NCBI GenBank assembly: GCA_002007465.1
Contig: LNAC01000018.1
Location: forward strand, 6,343,936 to 6,407,935
Origin: Ailurus styani
Taxonomy: Eukaryota; Chordata; Mammalia; Carnivora; Ailuridae
Length of the DNA stretch: 64,000 nucleotides
Reading direction: 5' to 3'
The notes below the pieces were generated by a model. That model had not been told where the DNA came from, did not search any database, and worked only from the letters and a program-made list of their open reading frames with translations. The position numbers and the translations under genes are program-made. Positions 13,289 through 23,849 of the stretch are shown one piece after another. Positions within the stretch are counted from its first letter, which is position 1, and each line of letters opens with the position of its first letter.

Positions 13289-14148
13289 GTAAGTCTTTGA
13301 TATTTACTCCTCATGAGGCACTACAGAAACTTAAATCACTGACTGCACAATAGTAGGAAAGACTTATCCTTTTCTTCTACTCCTTCCTTCTCCTGTTCTT
13401 CCACCTGAACTTTTTGATGTCACTCTCATAACTAGAACAGCATAATATTTTGTTAGAAGTGGACAAAAGTACATTTTTAAATGCCATCTCTTAGAACAAG
13501 ATACTTTAATCGTAAGTCTTTCCTTATCTCCTAGAAACCAGAGTGAGACTGGCTGGTGGGCATACAGATACAGTTCTTAGACCCTCAGTTTTGACCCATT
13601 TGTCTTCATTTAAAGAAGACTAGATTGCAGAAACCTTCATAGAGACATGATAAAATCCATACTTTAAAATAATGTTTCAACTAATGTCATTAACAAAGTT
13701 ATGTGAAAAAAAGATCAAATAGTTGTATTCATAGTTACCTCTTGGGTTATTAAAATAGTGTATGAATGTTGCTAATCTTTGCTGCTTTTCTACTTGATAT
13801 TAATGTTTGGGAGACACAGAGTTACTTTCATAGTTTGTAAGAGCTTTTCTCTATTTTAGAATATTTGATAGACAATCTAAATGTGTACTAGGAAATGAAA
13901 AGTATCTCCAATGTAGTAATATAAAGTTAAGCATCTTTTCTATTGCTATTATACAGAAATAGATGGCATATTTGACATTAAATTATTTTGAAAAACATAA
14001 ATAAATAAAAAGGGGTAGATTAGAACCCCAGAGTAATAATGATGAATGCTAAAATTAGCAAAACTTCAAGGAGACATAAGATGTCTTCATAGCCTCAAAG
14101 TATCTCCCTCAAAATATTTGTTAATCTGGTTTTAACATATATACAAAT

Positions 14149-14310
14149 TATTTTTTTTTTTTAAGATTTTATTTGAGAGAGAGTGGGCGCACGTGAGCAC
14201 AGGGGAGGGGTAAAGAAGAGGGAGAAGCAGACTTCCTGCTGAGAAGGGAGCCGGATGTGGGGCTCCATCCCAGGACCCTGAGATCATGAGCGGAGCCACC
14301 CAGGCACCCC
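14149..14310 (-). mobile_element. CAN-SINE, reverse
   Basis: T run, AAGATTTTATTT, GA-rich middle, then CCCAGGACCCTGAGATCATG and GAGCCACCCAGGCACCCC. The head is shorter than usual (missing the 'aggcttaacc' part), so partly deleted. Confidence 0.9.
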
Positions 14311-14324
14311 TGTACACAAATTCG

Positions 14325-14975
14325 TTAATACTCTTCCTTCCAGGAGGTAGAGCTTAATTCCCTCTTTTTTCTGGGTAAGCTGGAGGTGGAGGCTCAGGGC
14401 TTACAGAGTATATAAGAGGGAAAAAAATGAGTAATTTTACATTGCAGAAACCTGGTGGATATTACCTTATCCAAGTGTTCAAGATTAACATCATCAATAA
14501 TAAGTTATGGTGGTATCATACATCTCTGAAAATAATGTGATGAGGAGTTTATGGTATTTTCCTCCAAATCCATAACTCTAGCCCAATCATGAGAAAACAT
14601 TGGGCAAACCCAAACTGAGGGACATTTTATAAAATACATGAACAGCTCTTCCAAAAGAAAGATGGAAATTGTCACAGACTAAAGGAGACTAAGGAAACAT
14701 GACAGTTAAATGCAACAGGCTCACTGGGATCGGATCTAGGAAAAGAAGAGGGACATTATGGGAAAACTGGTGAAATTCAAATAAAGTCTATGGCTTAGTT
14801 GTAGTGTTGTACCAGTGTTCGTTTCATAGTTTTGATAAATGTACCATAGTTACCTAAGATGATAACATTACCAAAAGGTAGGGGGAAGGCATACAGGAAC
14901 CATCTGTACCATCTTTCAGCTCTTCTGTACAATTATTAGGTGTACAGTTATTTTAAAATAAAAAGTTTATTATTA
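14325..14975 (+). mobile_element. L1 3'-UTR relic, L1M type
   Basis: 'gcagaaacctggtggatattacc', 'aaaacattgggcaaacccaaac', 'gggaaaactggtgaaattc', and 'aaaataaaaagttta' end match the older L1 3'-UTR. A similar copy lies at 46340-47700. Confidence 0.62.
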
Positions 14976-15252
14976 AAAAAGGGTAGGCTGATTGGCCACT
15001 ATTATTAAAAAAAAGTGGTGGGTATTACCTTCTTAGGGAAGATAGAGCCTGATGTTCAGGAGAATCACAGAGAAACCTTTCAGAAATAAATTTCTAATTC
15101 TTGAATTAAACAGTATTCATTCTGTATAACTTTATTAAAAGTGAAGGAAGCAATAATCATAGTACCTTATGATTTTGAAACCTTCACATATTCTCATGAG
15201 CATCACAATAGCTATGTGAGTAAGTTAAAGTACTACAGTATTAGCCTCTTTT

Positions 15253-15437
15253 TTTTTTTAAGATTTTATTTACTTGACAGAGAGTGAGAGAGGAAACACA
15301 AGCAGCGGGAGTGGGAGAGGGAGAAGCAGGCTTCCTGGTGAGCAGGGAGCCCAAGATGCAGGGCTCAATCCCAGGACCGTGTGATCATGACCTGAGTGGA
15401 AGCCAGACGGTTAACCAACTAAGCCACCCAGGCGCCC
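15253..15437 (-). mobile_element. CAN-SINE, reverse, first of a pair at one target
   Basis: Full-length form with CCACCCAGGCGCCCC end. The same 'tagcctctttt' target sequence follows at 15439, next to the second copy. Confidence 0.93.
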
Positions 15438-15449
15438 CTAGCCTCTTTT

Positions 15450-15632
15450 TTAAAATAAAGATTTATTTGACAGAGAGAGACAGTGAGGAAGGGAACACAA
15501 GCAGGGGGAGGGGGAGAGGGAGAAGCAGGCTTCCCACTGAGCAGGGAGCCTCATGCTGGACTTGATCCCAGGACCCTGAGATCATGACCTGAGCCGAAGG
15601 CAGACAGTTAACGACTAACACCCAGGCGCCCT
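15450..15632 (-). mobile_element. CAN-SINE, reverse, second of a pair at one target
   Basis: Starts AAGATTTATTTGACAGAG, ends ACCCAGGCGCC. Outer 16 bp duplication agtattagcctctttt is at 15237-15252 and 15633-15648. Confidence 0.93.
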
Positions 15633-15982
15633 AGTATTAGCCTCTTTTGACACATGAAAGAACTGAGATTCAGGAAGTTATATGAGTTTCCCAAGGTCAC
15701 ACAGTAGGTGGAAGAATCTGACCTTGAAAATTAGGTCTCTTATACCCAAATCTATTTTCCCCATTGTTCTGTGTAGCCTCTTTTATACTGAAGTATGCTT
15801 AGTAGAGTTTTTAGAAATATTTTTATTTTAAAAAGTCATAATAGTGAAATGTTTAATAGAATAGATTTCTAAGAAATGTCAGAGCTCTCTGTGTGTTAAG
15901 TAATATATTATTCGTGTTGGAATTCCTTTGTGTCTCAGTTCAGTGAAAGACTCTAAAATATATTTATTTTACTTTTCTCAAG

Positions 15983-16198
15983 CTTCGTTTAGAAGCACTT
16001 CACCAGATCCTCGTTCTGTTGTCTGGGATGGAGGAAAAAGGTAGCATCTCTCTGGCAGGAAGCAGGTCAAGCTCAGGCTTCCAGTCATCCACACTGCTCA
16101 CATCTGTGAGGCTACAGTTTCTAGCAGGGTGTTTTGGTTTAGGCACTGTGGGACATTCAGGAGCCAAAGGAGAGAGTGGCCGATTGCATCACTATCAG
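15983..16198 (+). CDS. HERC1: HERC1 exon 5
   Basis: Acceptor tttctcaag|ctt, donor cag|gtgggt. Exactly 72 codons, phase 0 at both sides, so skipping would be in frame. Begins with an amphipathic helix (LRLEALHQILVLLSGMEEKG), followed by a Ser-rich loop and a Gly-rich hydrophobic stretch (LQFLAGCFGLGTVGHSGAKG). No named domain recognised; part of the long helical scaffold between the first RCC1-like domain and SPRY. Confidence 0.95.
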
Positions 16199-16845
16199 GT
16201 GGGTGATGGATCTGTTGTGTGAGGATGACACCTTGCAGACATTCAGATTACACACACACACACACACAGTTTTTACAAAATCAGTTTAATAATGCCAAAT
16301 TTTCTGTTTTTTAAGATTGAGGTTTAAAAGTATAAAGACTTTTAAATGATTCTTAAAGATATCCCATTGTTTAAGTTTTCTGAGTAATAATAGTTGTATA
16401 ATTGGGATCAGGTGAGCCATTTTTACTGTTGTTCTTTTAGATTCTTTGCTGGCTCAGTTTTCTTAACCCTTAGCCAAACTGGATAGATAGCTCTAATTTG
16501 GGTTGGGAATTGGTGTTTATGAGGATGGATTTCAAGAATTTACATTTACACTTGATCACTTTACCTAGTTTCTCTGATGGCTTGAAAAAATTTTTTTAAG
16601 TGTTGTCTTTATGTCTTCCATATTTAGAGAAGAAAAATTGCTTTGTGGAAAAAGAAAGATTATATAGAATCAAGAGTTGTCAAGCATTTAAGTATAAACT
16701 TATTATAAAACTTTTATATACTGAAATATACTGAATGATCATCATAGGACTTTAATATAGAGTGGGTTAAAATGCTATTACTTTTATTTGGGTAGGAGGT
16801 ATTATTGTTACTAATAGAAAAAGTAAATTTTTATATATAATTCAG
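16199..16845 (+). other. HERC1: HERC1 intron 5
   Basis: Only a (CA)n run of about 22 bp near 16248-16269. Nothing else recognised. Confidence 0.7.
16248..16269. repeat. (CA)n microsatellite
   Basis: About eleven CA units, 50 bp into intron 5. Confidence 0.9.
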
Positions 16846-16966
16846 GATGGGATCAGAGCAGCTAAAAGAAATATTCAGATTGAAATCCAGGTGGCCGTGC
16901 ATAAGATTTATCAACAATTGTCTGCTACCCTAGAGAGAGCTCTGCAAGCAAATAAGCATCACATTG
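16846..16966 (+). CDS. HERC1: HERC1 exon 6
   Basis: Acceptor ataattcag|gat, donor ttg|gtgagt. Encodes w268-w307, one long amphipathic helical segment (IQIEIQVAVHKIYQQLSATL), continuing into exon 7. Scaffold region; no catalytic motif. Confidence 0.95.
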
Positions 16967-17190
16967 GTGAGTAACTCCCTGGCAAATATAAGATGCAAGT
17001 CATGTTTTATGCTACTTTAGATGTTCTATATCTTCTTTTAACATTTGTAGGTCAGTTTACAGGTGGAGAGTAAATATTTGAAAATGTAATAGTGTTCCAC
17101 ATTGCTATTTGGTTTTGGACTATGATTTATTTTGGTAAATGCTTTGTTTACATCAAAGAAAATTCTCAGATGTCTTTCTTTCTTTTCTAG

Positions 17191-17428
17191 AAGCCCAGCA
17201 ACGTCTCCTGTTGGTTACAGTTTTTGCCCTGAGTGTTCACTATCAACCAGTGGACGTTTCTTTGGCAATTTCCACTGGTCTCCTAAATGTACTGTCGCAG
17301 TTATGTGGCACAGACACTATGCTGGGACAGCCTCTGCAATTGTTGCCAAAGACAGGTGTTTCCCAGCTTAGCACAGCTTTAAAAGTGGCTAGTACAAGAT
17401 TGCTCCAGATTCTAGCCATCACTACAGG
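17191..17428 (+). CDS. HERC1: HERC1 exon 7
   Basis: Acceptor tcttttctag|aag, donor agg|gtgagc. Encodes w308-w386: leucine-rich helical repeats (RLLLVTVFALSVHYQPVDVS, then LLNVLSQLCG and ALKVASTRLLQILAITTG), typical of an armadillo/HEAT-like alpha-solenoid. The solenoid assignment is inferred from pattern. The first bases are tag|aag, so an alternative acceptor 3 nt downstream would drop one Glu. Confidence 0.95.
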
Positions 17429-17582
17429 GTGAGCATTATAAATGTCTTGGTGGTACTATATGGGACCTAGTCTTTTCACATTTTAGTAATTTCCATTTCC
17501 CCCAATCTCCTTTGTGTGTTTGAGCACGAACAATTGCCCAGCTGTGTTATTACCACTGTTCTTTTCCTGTTACTTCTTGTAG

Positions 17583-17773
17583 GACTTATGCTGATAAACT
17601 GAGCCCCAAAGTAGTTCAGTCCTTGTTGGACCTACTCTGTAGTCAGTTGAAGAATTTGTTATCCCAAGCTGGTGTACTACTTATGGCCTCTTTTGGAGAA
17701 GGGGAAGAAGAGGGTGAAGAAGAAGAAAAAAAAGTTGACTCCAGTGGAGAAATTGAGAAGAAGGACTTCAGAG
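17583..17773 (+). CDS. HERC1: HERC1 exon 8 (solenoid helix plus acidic loop)
   Basis: Acceptor cttgtag|gac, donor gag|gtatca (non-consensus after +4). Begins with a helical pair (SPKVVQSLLDLLCSQLKNLL), then a loop of Glu-Gly runs (GEGEEEGEEEEKK) and a polar tail. The acidic run is low complexity and probably a surface loop. Confidence 0.95.
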
Positions 17774-19054
17774 GTATCATAAACTCTTTTCTGCGTCATT
17801 ATTCACAAGCATTTATTGAGTCCTCGTTGTGTAAATATCATTAGAATCTAGACCTCTTTCTATTGTGAGGTGTGAAGAAATTTTTTTGAAAGAATTTTTA
17901 TATATTCACTTATAAATTTCTCTCCAAATATGTATGATTTAGATGAGCTTCTGACCGAATCTCCTCTCCTTAGAGTCTGTTAACCTTGATGCAGTGACCA
18001 TACTGCTTCCTCTCTAGATTCAGCTTCTCCTTGGCTGTCCTGGGTCTGGAATCTAGAGGTTCCAGGTGACTGATTCTCCCAGGTCATGTTTTCTTAGCAT
18101 TTGGTCTTGACAGCCCATCTTTAATCATTGTCTTTGGCTTAAGTGTTCCCCCAGGACCAAAGGTTTTCATATTTGGAAACTAGGTTAGAATTAGAATAGC
18201 TGAACTTCTTGCTAGGCTATTATGTTTCCTGGTCACTAAAAAACTTACTATTTTTAATTGTCATATATTTCATTGCTATAATATGACCATCTGGTCATAG
18301 CTTTAAAAAACTATATTGAACATTGTATTTTGGTAGAATTTAAACCCTGAACAGCAGAAGTGCTACCTTTGTCTGCTACATAATTAAGGAATAAAAGTTT
18401 AAAATTGGTCATTTATTTAAGAAGTTTTTGCAAAACTACCGTGTCTTATTACCATAATAAACTCTGGGAGCCCTTAAAACCCTCTCTGTTTAAATCCTTT
18501 AATGATATTAAAATCAGATAAAGTAATAATTTAAATAATATTGTGTAGATAGGTGCGTGGATTGAGGGAATACCCTGTGGATACAAAAATGATAAAACAT
18601 TGTCTCTGCCCTCCGGAATCTTCTAGGGTAATGAGAGAGGCAGACTTGCCAACAAATAATTACAGTGTCATATAAGAAGTTCAGAAGAAAGAGCTAAATT
18701 TCTGAAGTCAGAATCTAGGAGGATGTCTGAGTCTGATTAAGGACCAGTTTTTGGTTTCAGAGGCTGAACCTGTGGCAAGTTCCTTTTCCCTGTTAATACA
18801 GAGAGTATGGCACTTAGACAAAGAGCATGGGCAGATTCACAGGGAGTAAAATAAACACGAACTTTTAATGCCACCTCCTGTTTTCCTAAGATCTGGGAAG
18901 GAATACAAGGTGGTTAAGGTAATAGTTTCTCACCATTCTGTGCTGAATACTGTACATATGGACAGCAAGGAGATCATAATAGAGTTACTTCTCAACCTGT
19001 AGGTCCCCAGTAAAACTGGGCCCTTCCATATCCAGTAAAGAAAGAAACAGTTCT

Positions 19055-19247
19055 GGGCGCCTGGGTGGCTCAGTTGTTAAGCGTCTGCCTTCAGCTCGGG
19101 TCATGATCCCAGGATCCTGGGATCGAGCCCCACGTCGGGCTCCCTGCTCTGCGAAAAGCTTGCTTCTTCCTCTCCCCCTGCTTGTATTCCCTCTCTCGCT
19201 GTCTCTCTCTCTCTCTCTGTCAAATAAATAAATAAAATCTTTTAAAA
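19055..19247 (+). mobile_element. CAN-SINE, forward
   Basis: Starts GGGCGCCTGGGTGGCTCAG with tRNA-like A and B box region, tail CAAATAAATAAATAAAATC. Flanks aaagaaagaaacagttct and aaagaaagaagcagttct form a near-perfect duplication. Confidence 0.95.
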
Positions 19248-20815
19248 AAAGAAAGAAGCAGTTCTTCTGTGAGTGAATCTTAGCAGGTGTGACAGCAGAC
19301 TGAATCCACATCTATTCCTCTCAGGTCATCCTAGAGAGAATGCTGTTGGACTCTATTCATGGGGATGGCTGGGAGTGAGACTGATTCTGGTCACACCCAG
19401 TGTCCAGCTTTTAATAACCCCACAAACCCTCTAAAATACTTCACTGAAAGTAGGGTGTACCTTCATTTCAAACATAGTATTGATACTGAAACAAACTGAA
19501 TCACCATGGTGTATCACCCAGCTTTATATTTAAGGTCTCCAAACTTCAATTAATTTAATTGATTTAGTATCTTGTTACAGAGGTACTTGGCTAGGAGTGA
19601 GGATGGGGAGTAGAATGTAGGGCTCATAAAAGAGATTTTCCCAAGGATCTCTACCCAGAGAGAAGGCCACATAGAAGAGGTAGCTTTTGAATTGGATTTT
19701 GGATGAATGTATATGAACAAGGTTGGAGTGATATGTGGTTATCCAGGGAAGGCTAGTAATTTTATATTCTTCAAACTGATATAAAAATATCTGCTTATTA
19801 GCTTTTAAGCAAAGGAGAGTTAGAGGGAATAGAGAAAGTGTAGCAAAGGAGTACAATGGTCTCTGATTGTTTCCAGCATTCTAGCTCTGATATAGACATG
19901 CACACCCATCTCAGAAGAACAGAAGTCCTCCCATAATGATGAGATGTCTGTGAAGATAGATCCCTGGCCATCTAAGTGTGGCCCTTGGTGCGGAGGGTCT
20001 CGCTCTAAAGTGACTTGTCTGTGTATTCCTTAATTTGACATGCCAGGATCTCCCTGAAAGGAGTGCTGTGTATACCTGCCTTCAGATTTGTAGGATTTTA
20101 TATGTTTTTGTGCCCATTAGAGATCGACATTCTGGGCAACTACCTCACAGGCATCCTTTTTCCCCTTGACTCTTGAATGGGACTTTGCCAGGCTGAGAGG
20201 ATATGAAAGGTGTTGGATGATGATAGAACTTAGTGTATTACAGAAAAGGCAGATAGTTCTCTGGCCTCAAAATGCACAGGGTGGAGGGAAACTATGAGGT
20301 GGGACAAGAGAGAGTCTGGTACTGATGCTGGTGGAAAAACTGGAAAGATTGGTTAGGGCGTGTTTGTATGAAAGATCTTTATACATGAAGTTAGTGCTCA
20401 GGCAGATCAGAACTCAGGCCTAGAAATTTGTTTCTTTATAGAATCTTGAAGCACAAAGTGTTTTTTAGAGATGTGATTCTTAATTTGATTGGGCTGGGAG
20501 AGATCATGGACTTTTTGAAAATGTGACCCAAGTTGTGAACTTTTACTAATCAAATACACAATTTTCATCCAATTTTAAGGGAGTTCACGGACAATTTCCT
20601 TCAGATTCTACCTGGTAAAACTCTAGACTTGGATAGAGAACTGTTTTTTTTTTTTTTTTTCCAGAATAGCAGTAAAAAAAATGCACAAAGCCAAATACAC
20701 ATACTTTATTCTAGCAACCTCACTATTGTACACAAATGTAAAAAATGCTTTAAGCTTGGCATTATTTTCTAACCTTTCCCCCATTCTGTTCTTTATGTTT
20801 TAAAAATTCAACAGC

Positions 20816-21032
20816 GGGGCACTTGGTTGGCTCAGTTGGTTTAGCCTCTGCCTTCAGCTCAGGTCGTGATCCCAGTGTCCTAGGATTGAGCCCTAAGTCA
20901 GGCTCCCTGCTCAGTGGGGAGCCTGCTTCTCCTCCCTCTGCTGCTCCCCCTGCTTGTGCTTTCTCTCACTCTCTCTCTCCCATTTTCTGACAAATAGTTA
21001 AATCTTAAATAAATAAATAAATAAATAAAAAT
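20816..21032 (+). mobile_element. CAN-SINE, forward
   Basis: Perfect 14 bp duplication aaaaattcaacagc at 20802-20815 and 21033-21046. Head slightly diverged (cacttggttggctc). Confidence 0.95.
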
Positions 21033-21163
21033 AAAAATTCAACAGCTAATTGACAGATTTTGAATTAAGTTTGGACTTCCTGCATCTAATGCAAGTTACT
21101 TGATACAAGACATTTTCCTGTTGATTTGTGGTTGTAATGTAATCTTGTCTCTTCCCTCTTCAG

Positions 21164-21319
21164 CTGCTCTTAGGAAACAACATGCAGCTGAACTGCATCT
21201 GGGAGATTTTTTAGTTTTTCTTCGCAGAGTTGTATCTTCAAAGGCAATTCAATCAAAAATGGCTTCTCCAAAATGGACAGAAGTGCTTCTAAATATAGCA
21301 TCTCAGAAGTGTTCCTCAG
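21164..21319 (+). CDS. HERC1: HERC1 exon 9
   Basis: Acceptor ccctcttcag|ctg, donor cag|gtatat. Encodes w451-w502: helices with conserved-looking hydrophobic positions (LHLGDFLVFLRRVVSSKAIQ) and a W-T-E-V-L-L helix. Scaffold upstream of SPRY. Confidence 0.95.
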
Positions 21320-21814
21320 GTATATGACCTTTGCCTTGTATTAGAGTATTTTTATACATCACATGTATTTTATTCAGATAGTGCTGGCCTTGAACAACAT
21401 TGGATATTTAACCTTGATTCAAGACTTTTATTTTTTGAATACTTACTTGATCAAAAGAAAAATCTACTTTCAGAAGTAAAAGTTGATAGGATTAATAGAA
21501 AGTAGCACCAGACTAGATTATGGATTTAACCTAAAGAACTTGATGCTATTTATTTGGATTACCATAATAAAAATAAGCAGAGAACATCCTGTTTAAAATG
21601 ACAGTTTGGCACAGATTTTGACATCACTTCTTGATTATCAAAATGCAGGTCTCATTTGTCCATTCTTTCTTATCATAATATGATTTCTGTTGTCTTGATT
21701 ATAACTTCTGATTGTGTGCTGTCTATGAAAGTTCTCTGTAATAAGCTTACCTCCCAGGTCTTAGCCTAAAAGTCTGGTCTGCTTGCATGGGTTACTGTCA
21801 GTTCTTTCCTAGTC

Positions 21815-22005
21815 TTTTTTTTTTTTTTTATTGTGGTAAAATATAATATTTACAGTGATATAAAATAAAATATAAAAATTTACAGTTTTAACTATTTAAG
21901 CATACAGTTCAGTGACATTCAGTACATTCATAGTATTATTCAACCATCCCTACTCTCCATTTCTAGAACTTTTCGTTAATCCCCAGTCTTTCTTAAATGT
22001 GTGTA
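21815..22005 (-). mobile_element. L1-like, reverse
   Basis: 'ttttttattgtggtaaaata', 'gtacagttcagtgacattc' and 'caaccatccctactctccat' match a reverse-strand L1 3'-end-type repeat. Confidence 0.6.
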
Positions 22006-22329
22006 AATATCATTTAACTTTCTATGGTAAATGTCATTTTATATTATGTTTTCTCAATATACTTTGCTAGTGTTTCTTAACTAGTATAACTTAGAACAGC
22101 TTTTTTTTCTCATTTAACAAGGTGAGGCTTATATTGATTAATGTCTTAGAGCATAAAGAACAAAATGAGATATTCATTTAACTGGTTTTGTTGTGGTAGA
22201 AGGTATAAAAAAGAACATTATTCTGCCTCTACCTTTGCTTACTTTAGAAAAGTACAAACTATTTACTTCCCATTAATCCTAACAATCTCTGGGAGGCAGT
22301 CAGAGCATGGATGGAGAAGAAGCCATGAG

Positions 22330-22540
22330 AGGGTATGATAAGCCTGAGCTTTAGAGATTAACAGACCTGTTTAAAATTCTGCCTCTGCTGAGTTCTGGTC
22401 ACCTTATTTCACTTCTCTCAGCCTCAGTTTCCTCATCAGTAAAACAGGGGTAAGAGGTAGGGTTTGTGAAGATCAATAGAGTTAATGTGTGTGAAATGCA
22501 TAACATAGTAGTTGGCACAGTAGTTATTATAGTGCTATTC
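22330..22540 (-). mobile_element. MIR, reverse
   Basis: 'ctcagcctcagtttcctcat', 'gtaaaacaggggtaa', and 'gaccttgtttaaaattctgcc'-type flank match antisense MIR. Confidence 0.7.
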
Positions 22541-22559
22541 CCTTTAAATATACATAAAA

Positions 22560-22636
22560 ATCCCTCCTCCCCTGCCCATGGGCACTCTCTCTCTCTCTTG
22601 CTCTCAAATAAATAAGTCTTAAAAAAAAAAAATAAA
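22560..22636 (+). mobile_element. CAN-SINE 3' tail fragment, forward
   Basis: Only the CT-rich part and 'caaataaataagtctt' tail remain, directly before a full SINE. Probably truncated at its 5' end. Confidence 0.6.
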
Positions 22637-22858
22637 GGGGTGATTGGGTGGCACAGTTGGTTAAGTGTCACGCTCTTGGTTTTGGCTCAGGTCATGATCT
22701 CAGGGTTGTGAGATTGAGCCCCCCAGTTGGGCTCCACATTCGGTGAGGAGTCTGCTTAAGACTGTCTCTCTCCCTCTCTCTTTGTGCCTTCCCCCGATGC
22801 ACATGCCCTCTCTCTTACTCTCTCCCTCTTTCTCTAATAAATAAATCTTATATATACA
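22637..22858 (+). mobile_element. CAN-SINE, forward, older subtype
   Basis: Head 'ggggtgattgggtggcacag' and body 'ttggctcaggtcatgatctc', then a CT-rich tract. Differs from the musteloid-type young copies by 'gttaagtgtcacgctcttgg'. Confidence 0.9.
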
Positions 22859-23058
22859 TAAAAACTGAGATATAAACATGAATATTCATGTACATTGGGT
22901 ATGGGATGAGTCCAGAATTCTTGTGATAATAGGTTGAAGTGTATAGTCCATTCCAATCATAAATGCTTATGAGCCTGATATTTTTATTCAAGAAGTTCAT
23001 TTACATTTTGAATGTAAGTCGCGCCGATAATAAGAAAATGTCTTTTCCCCCCTCCCAG

Positions 23059-23165
23059 GTATTCCTTTAGTTGGTAACCTAAGAACGAGGCTCCTTGCAC
23101 TTCACGTCCTTGAGGCTGTTCTACCAGCTTGTGAATCTGGTGTAGAAGATGATCAAATGGCTCAG
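23059..23165 (+). CDS. HERC1: HERC1 exon 10
   Basis: Acceptor cctcccag|gta after a C-rich tract; donor cag|gtttct, a weak donor (T at +3, C at +5). Encodes w503-w538, helix LRTRLLALHVLEAVLPAC followed by an acidic turn. Ends on a complete codon, starting a run of phase-0 junctions. Confidence 0.94.
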
Positions 23166-23679
23166 GTTTCTATTCTTTAAAGCTACTAGAAGATATTTTT
23201 CACATCTGTAACGTAATTCACCCAGAATCTAAATTAGAGTCTCTCCAGTGGTAAACGTGTCATTTATTCGGTAGCAAAACTTCTGCTTCTGAGATTACTT
23301 TATTATTTCATTTCCAAGGAAGGAGAAAGAAATTAAGCTTATGGGTATGAGGAGTAGGGGGATAGTGAATACTTGGAAGGTCAGAAGGAAAGGAAAATCT
23401 GTGGAATTTCTTACTAGATTTGGGCCTCTAGAGAGAGAAGTGTGTGAGGTTGTGTGACCTTATCAGAGGTCCATATAGTGAGGAAACATGTGGGCAATGA
23501 TCCTGGGTTAATGATCCTCCTAAAAAAGGATGTTCAAGTTACAATCACCTAAAGTAGCTTGGACAGTGCTATAATCAAATTTCACATTTGACTTAATATT
23601 ACAGTTACATGACTCTTTTTTTTCTAAAATTATTTAAAATAACCTTTTACACATTACATCATTCTTTTTCCTTAAATAG
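23166..23679 (+). other. HERC1: HERC1 intron 10
   Basis: About 510 bp. Nothing recognised. The donor of this intron (gtttct) is weak. Confidence 0.7.
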
Positions 23680-23790
23680 GTTGTTGAACGCCTCTTTTCC
23701 CTTCTGTCAGACTGTATGTGGGAGACACCCATTGCTCAGGCCAAACATGCTATTCAGATAAAGGAAAAAGAACAAGAAATAAAGTCACAG
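23680..23790 (+). CDS. HERC1: HERC1 exon 11
   Basis: Acceptor cttaaatag|gtt, donor cag|gtaagt. Encodes 37 residues, w539-w575: a last scaffold helix (VVERLFSLLSDCMW) and a charged helix (IQIKEKEQEIKSQ) leading into the SPRY region. Phase 0 at both ends. The open frame that continues past the donor is intronic. Confidence 0.95.
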
Positions 23791-23849
23791 GTAAGTGATT
23801 CTTCCAAAAAGGTATTTTTAGACAGCACAAGTGACTATCCTCTCTTCTG

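Larger units (their letters stand above)
15170..15790 (+). mobile_element. MIR, forward, split by two SINEs
   Basis: Left piece 15170-15252 ('catattctcatgagcatcac'), right piece 15633-15790 ('aactgagattcaggaag', 'ttcccaaggtcacacagtag') are the two halves of a MIR. The SINEs landed at 'attagcctctttt'. Confidence 0.75.
13289..15982 (+). other. HERC1: HERC1 intron 4 (SINEs, L1 3'-UTR relic, nested MIR)
   Basis: Contains a SINE (14149-14310), an L1 3'-UTR-like relic (14325-14975), and a MIR split by two SINEs (15170-15790). The first about 850 bp and the stretch 15790-15980 show nothing recognised. Confidence 0.75.
17774..21163 (+). other. HERC1: HERC1 intron 8 (two young-looking SINEs)
   Basis: Holds plus-strand SINEs at 19055-19247 and 20816-21032. 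The rest (17774-19050 and 19260-20810) gives no repeat I can name. A poly-T run sits at about 20643-20660. Confidence 0.7.
21320..23058 (+). other. HERC1: HERC1 intron 9 (L1, MIR, SINE)
   Basis: Contains a reverse-strand L1-like piece near 21815-22005, a reverse MIR near 22330-22540, a SINE tail fragment 22560-22636 and a SINE 22637-22858. The acceptor side (about 22860-23050) is unremarkable. Confidence 0.7.
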
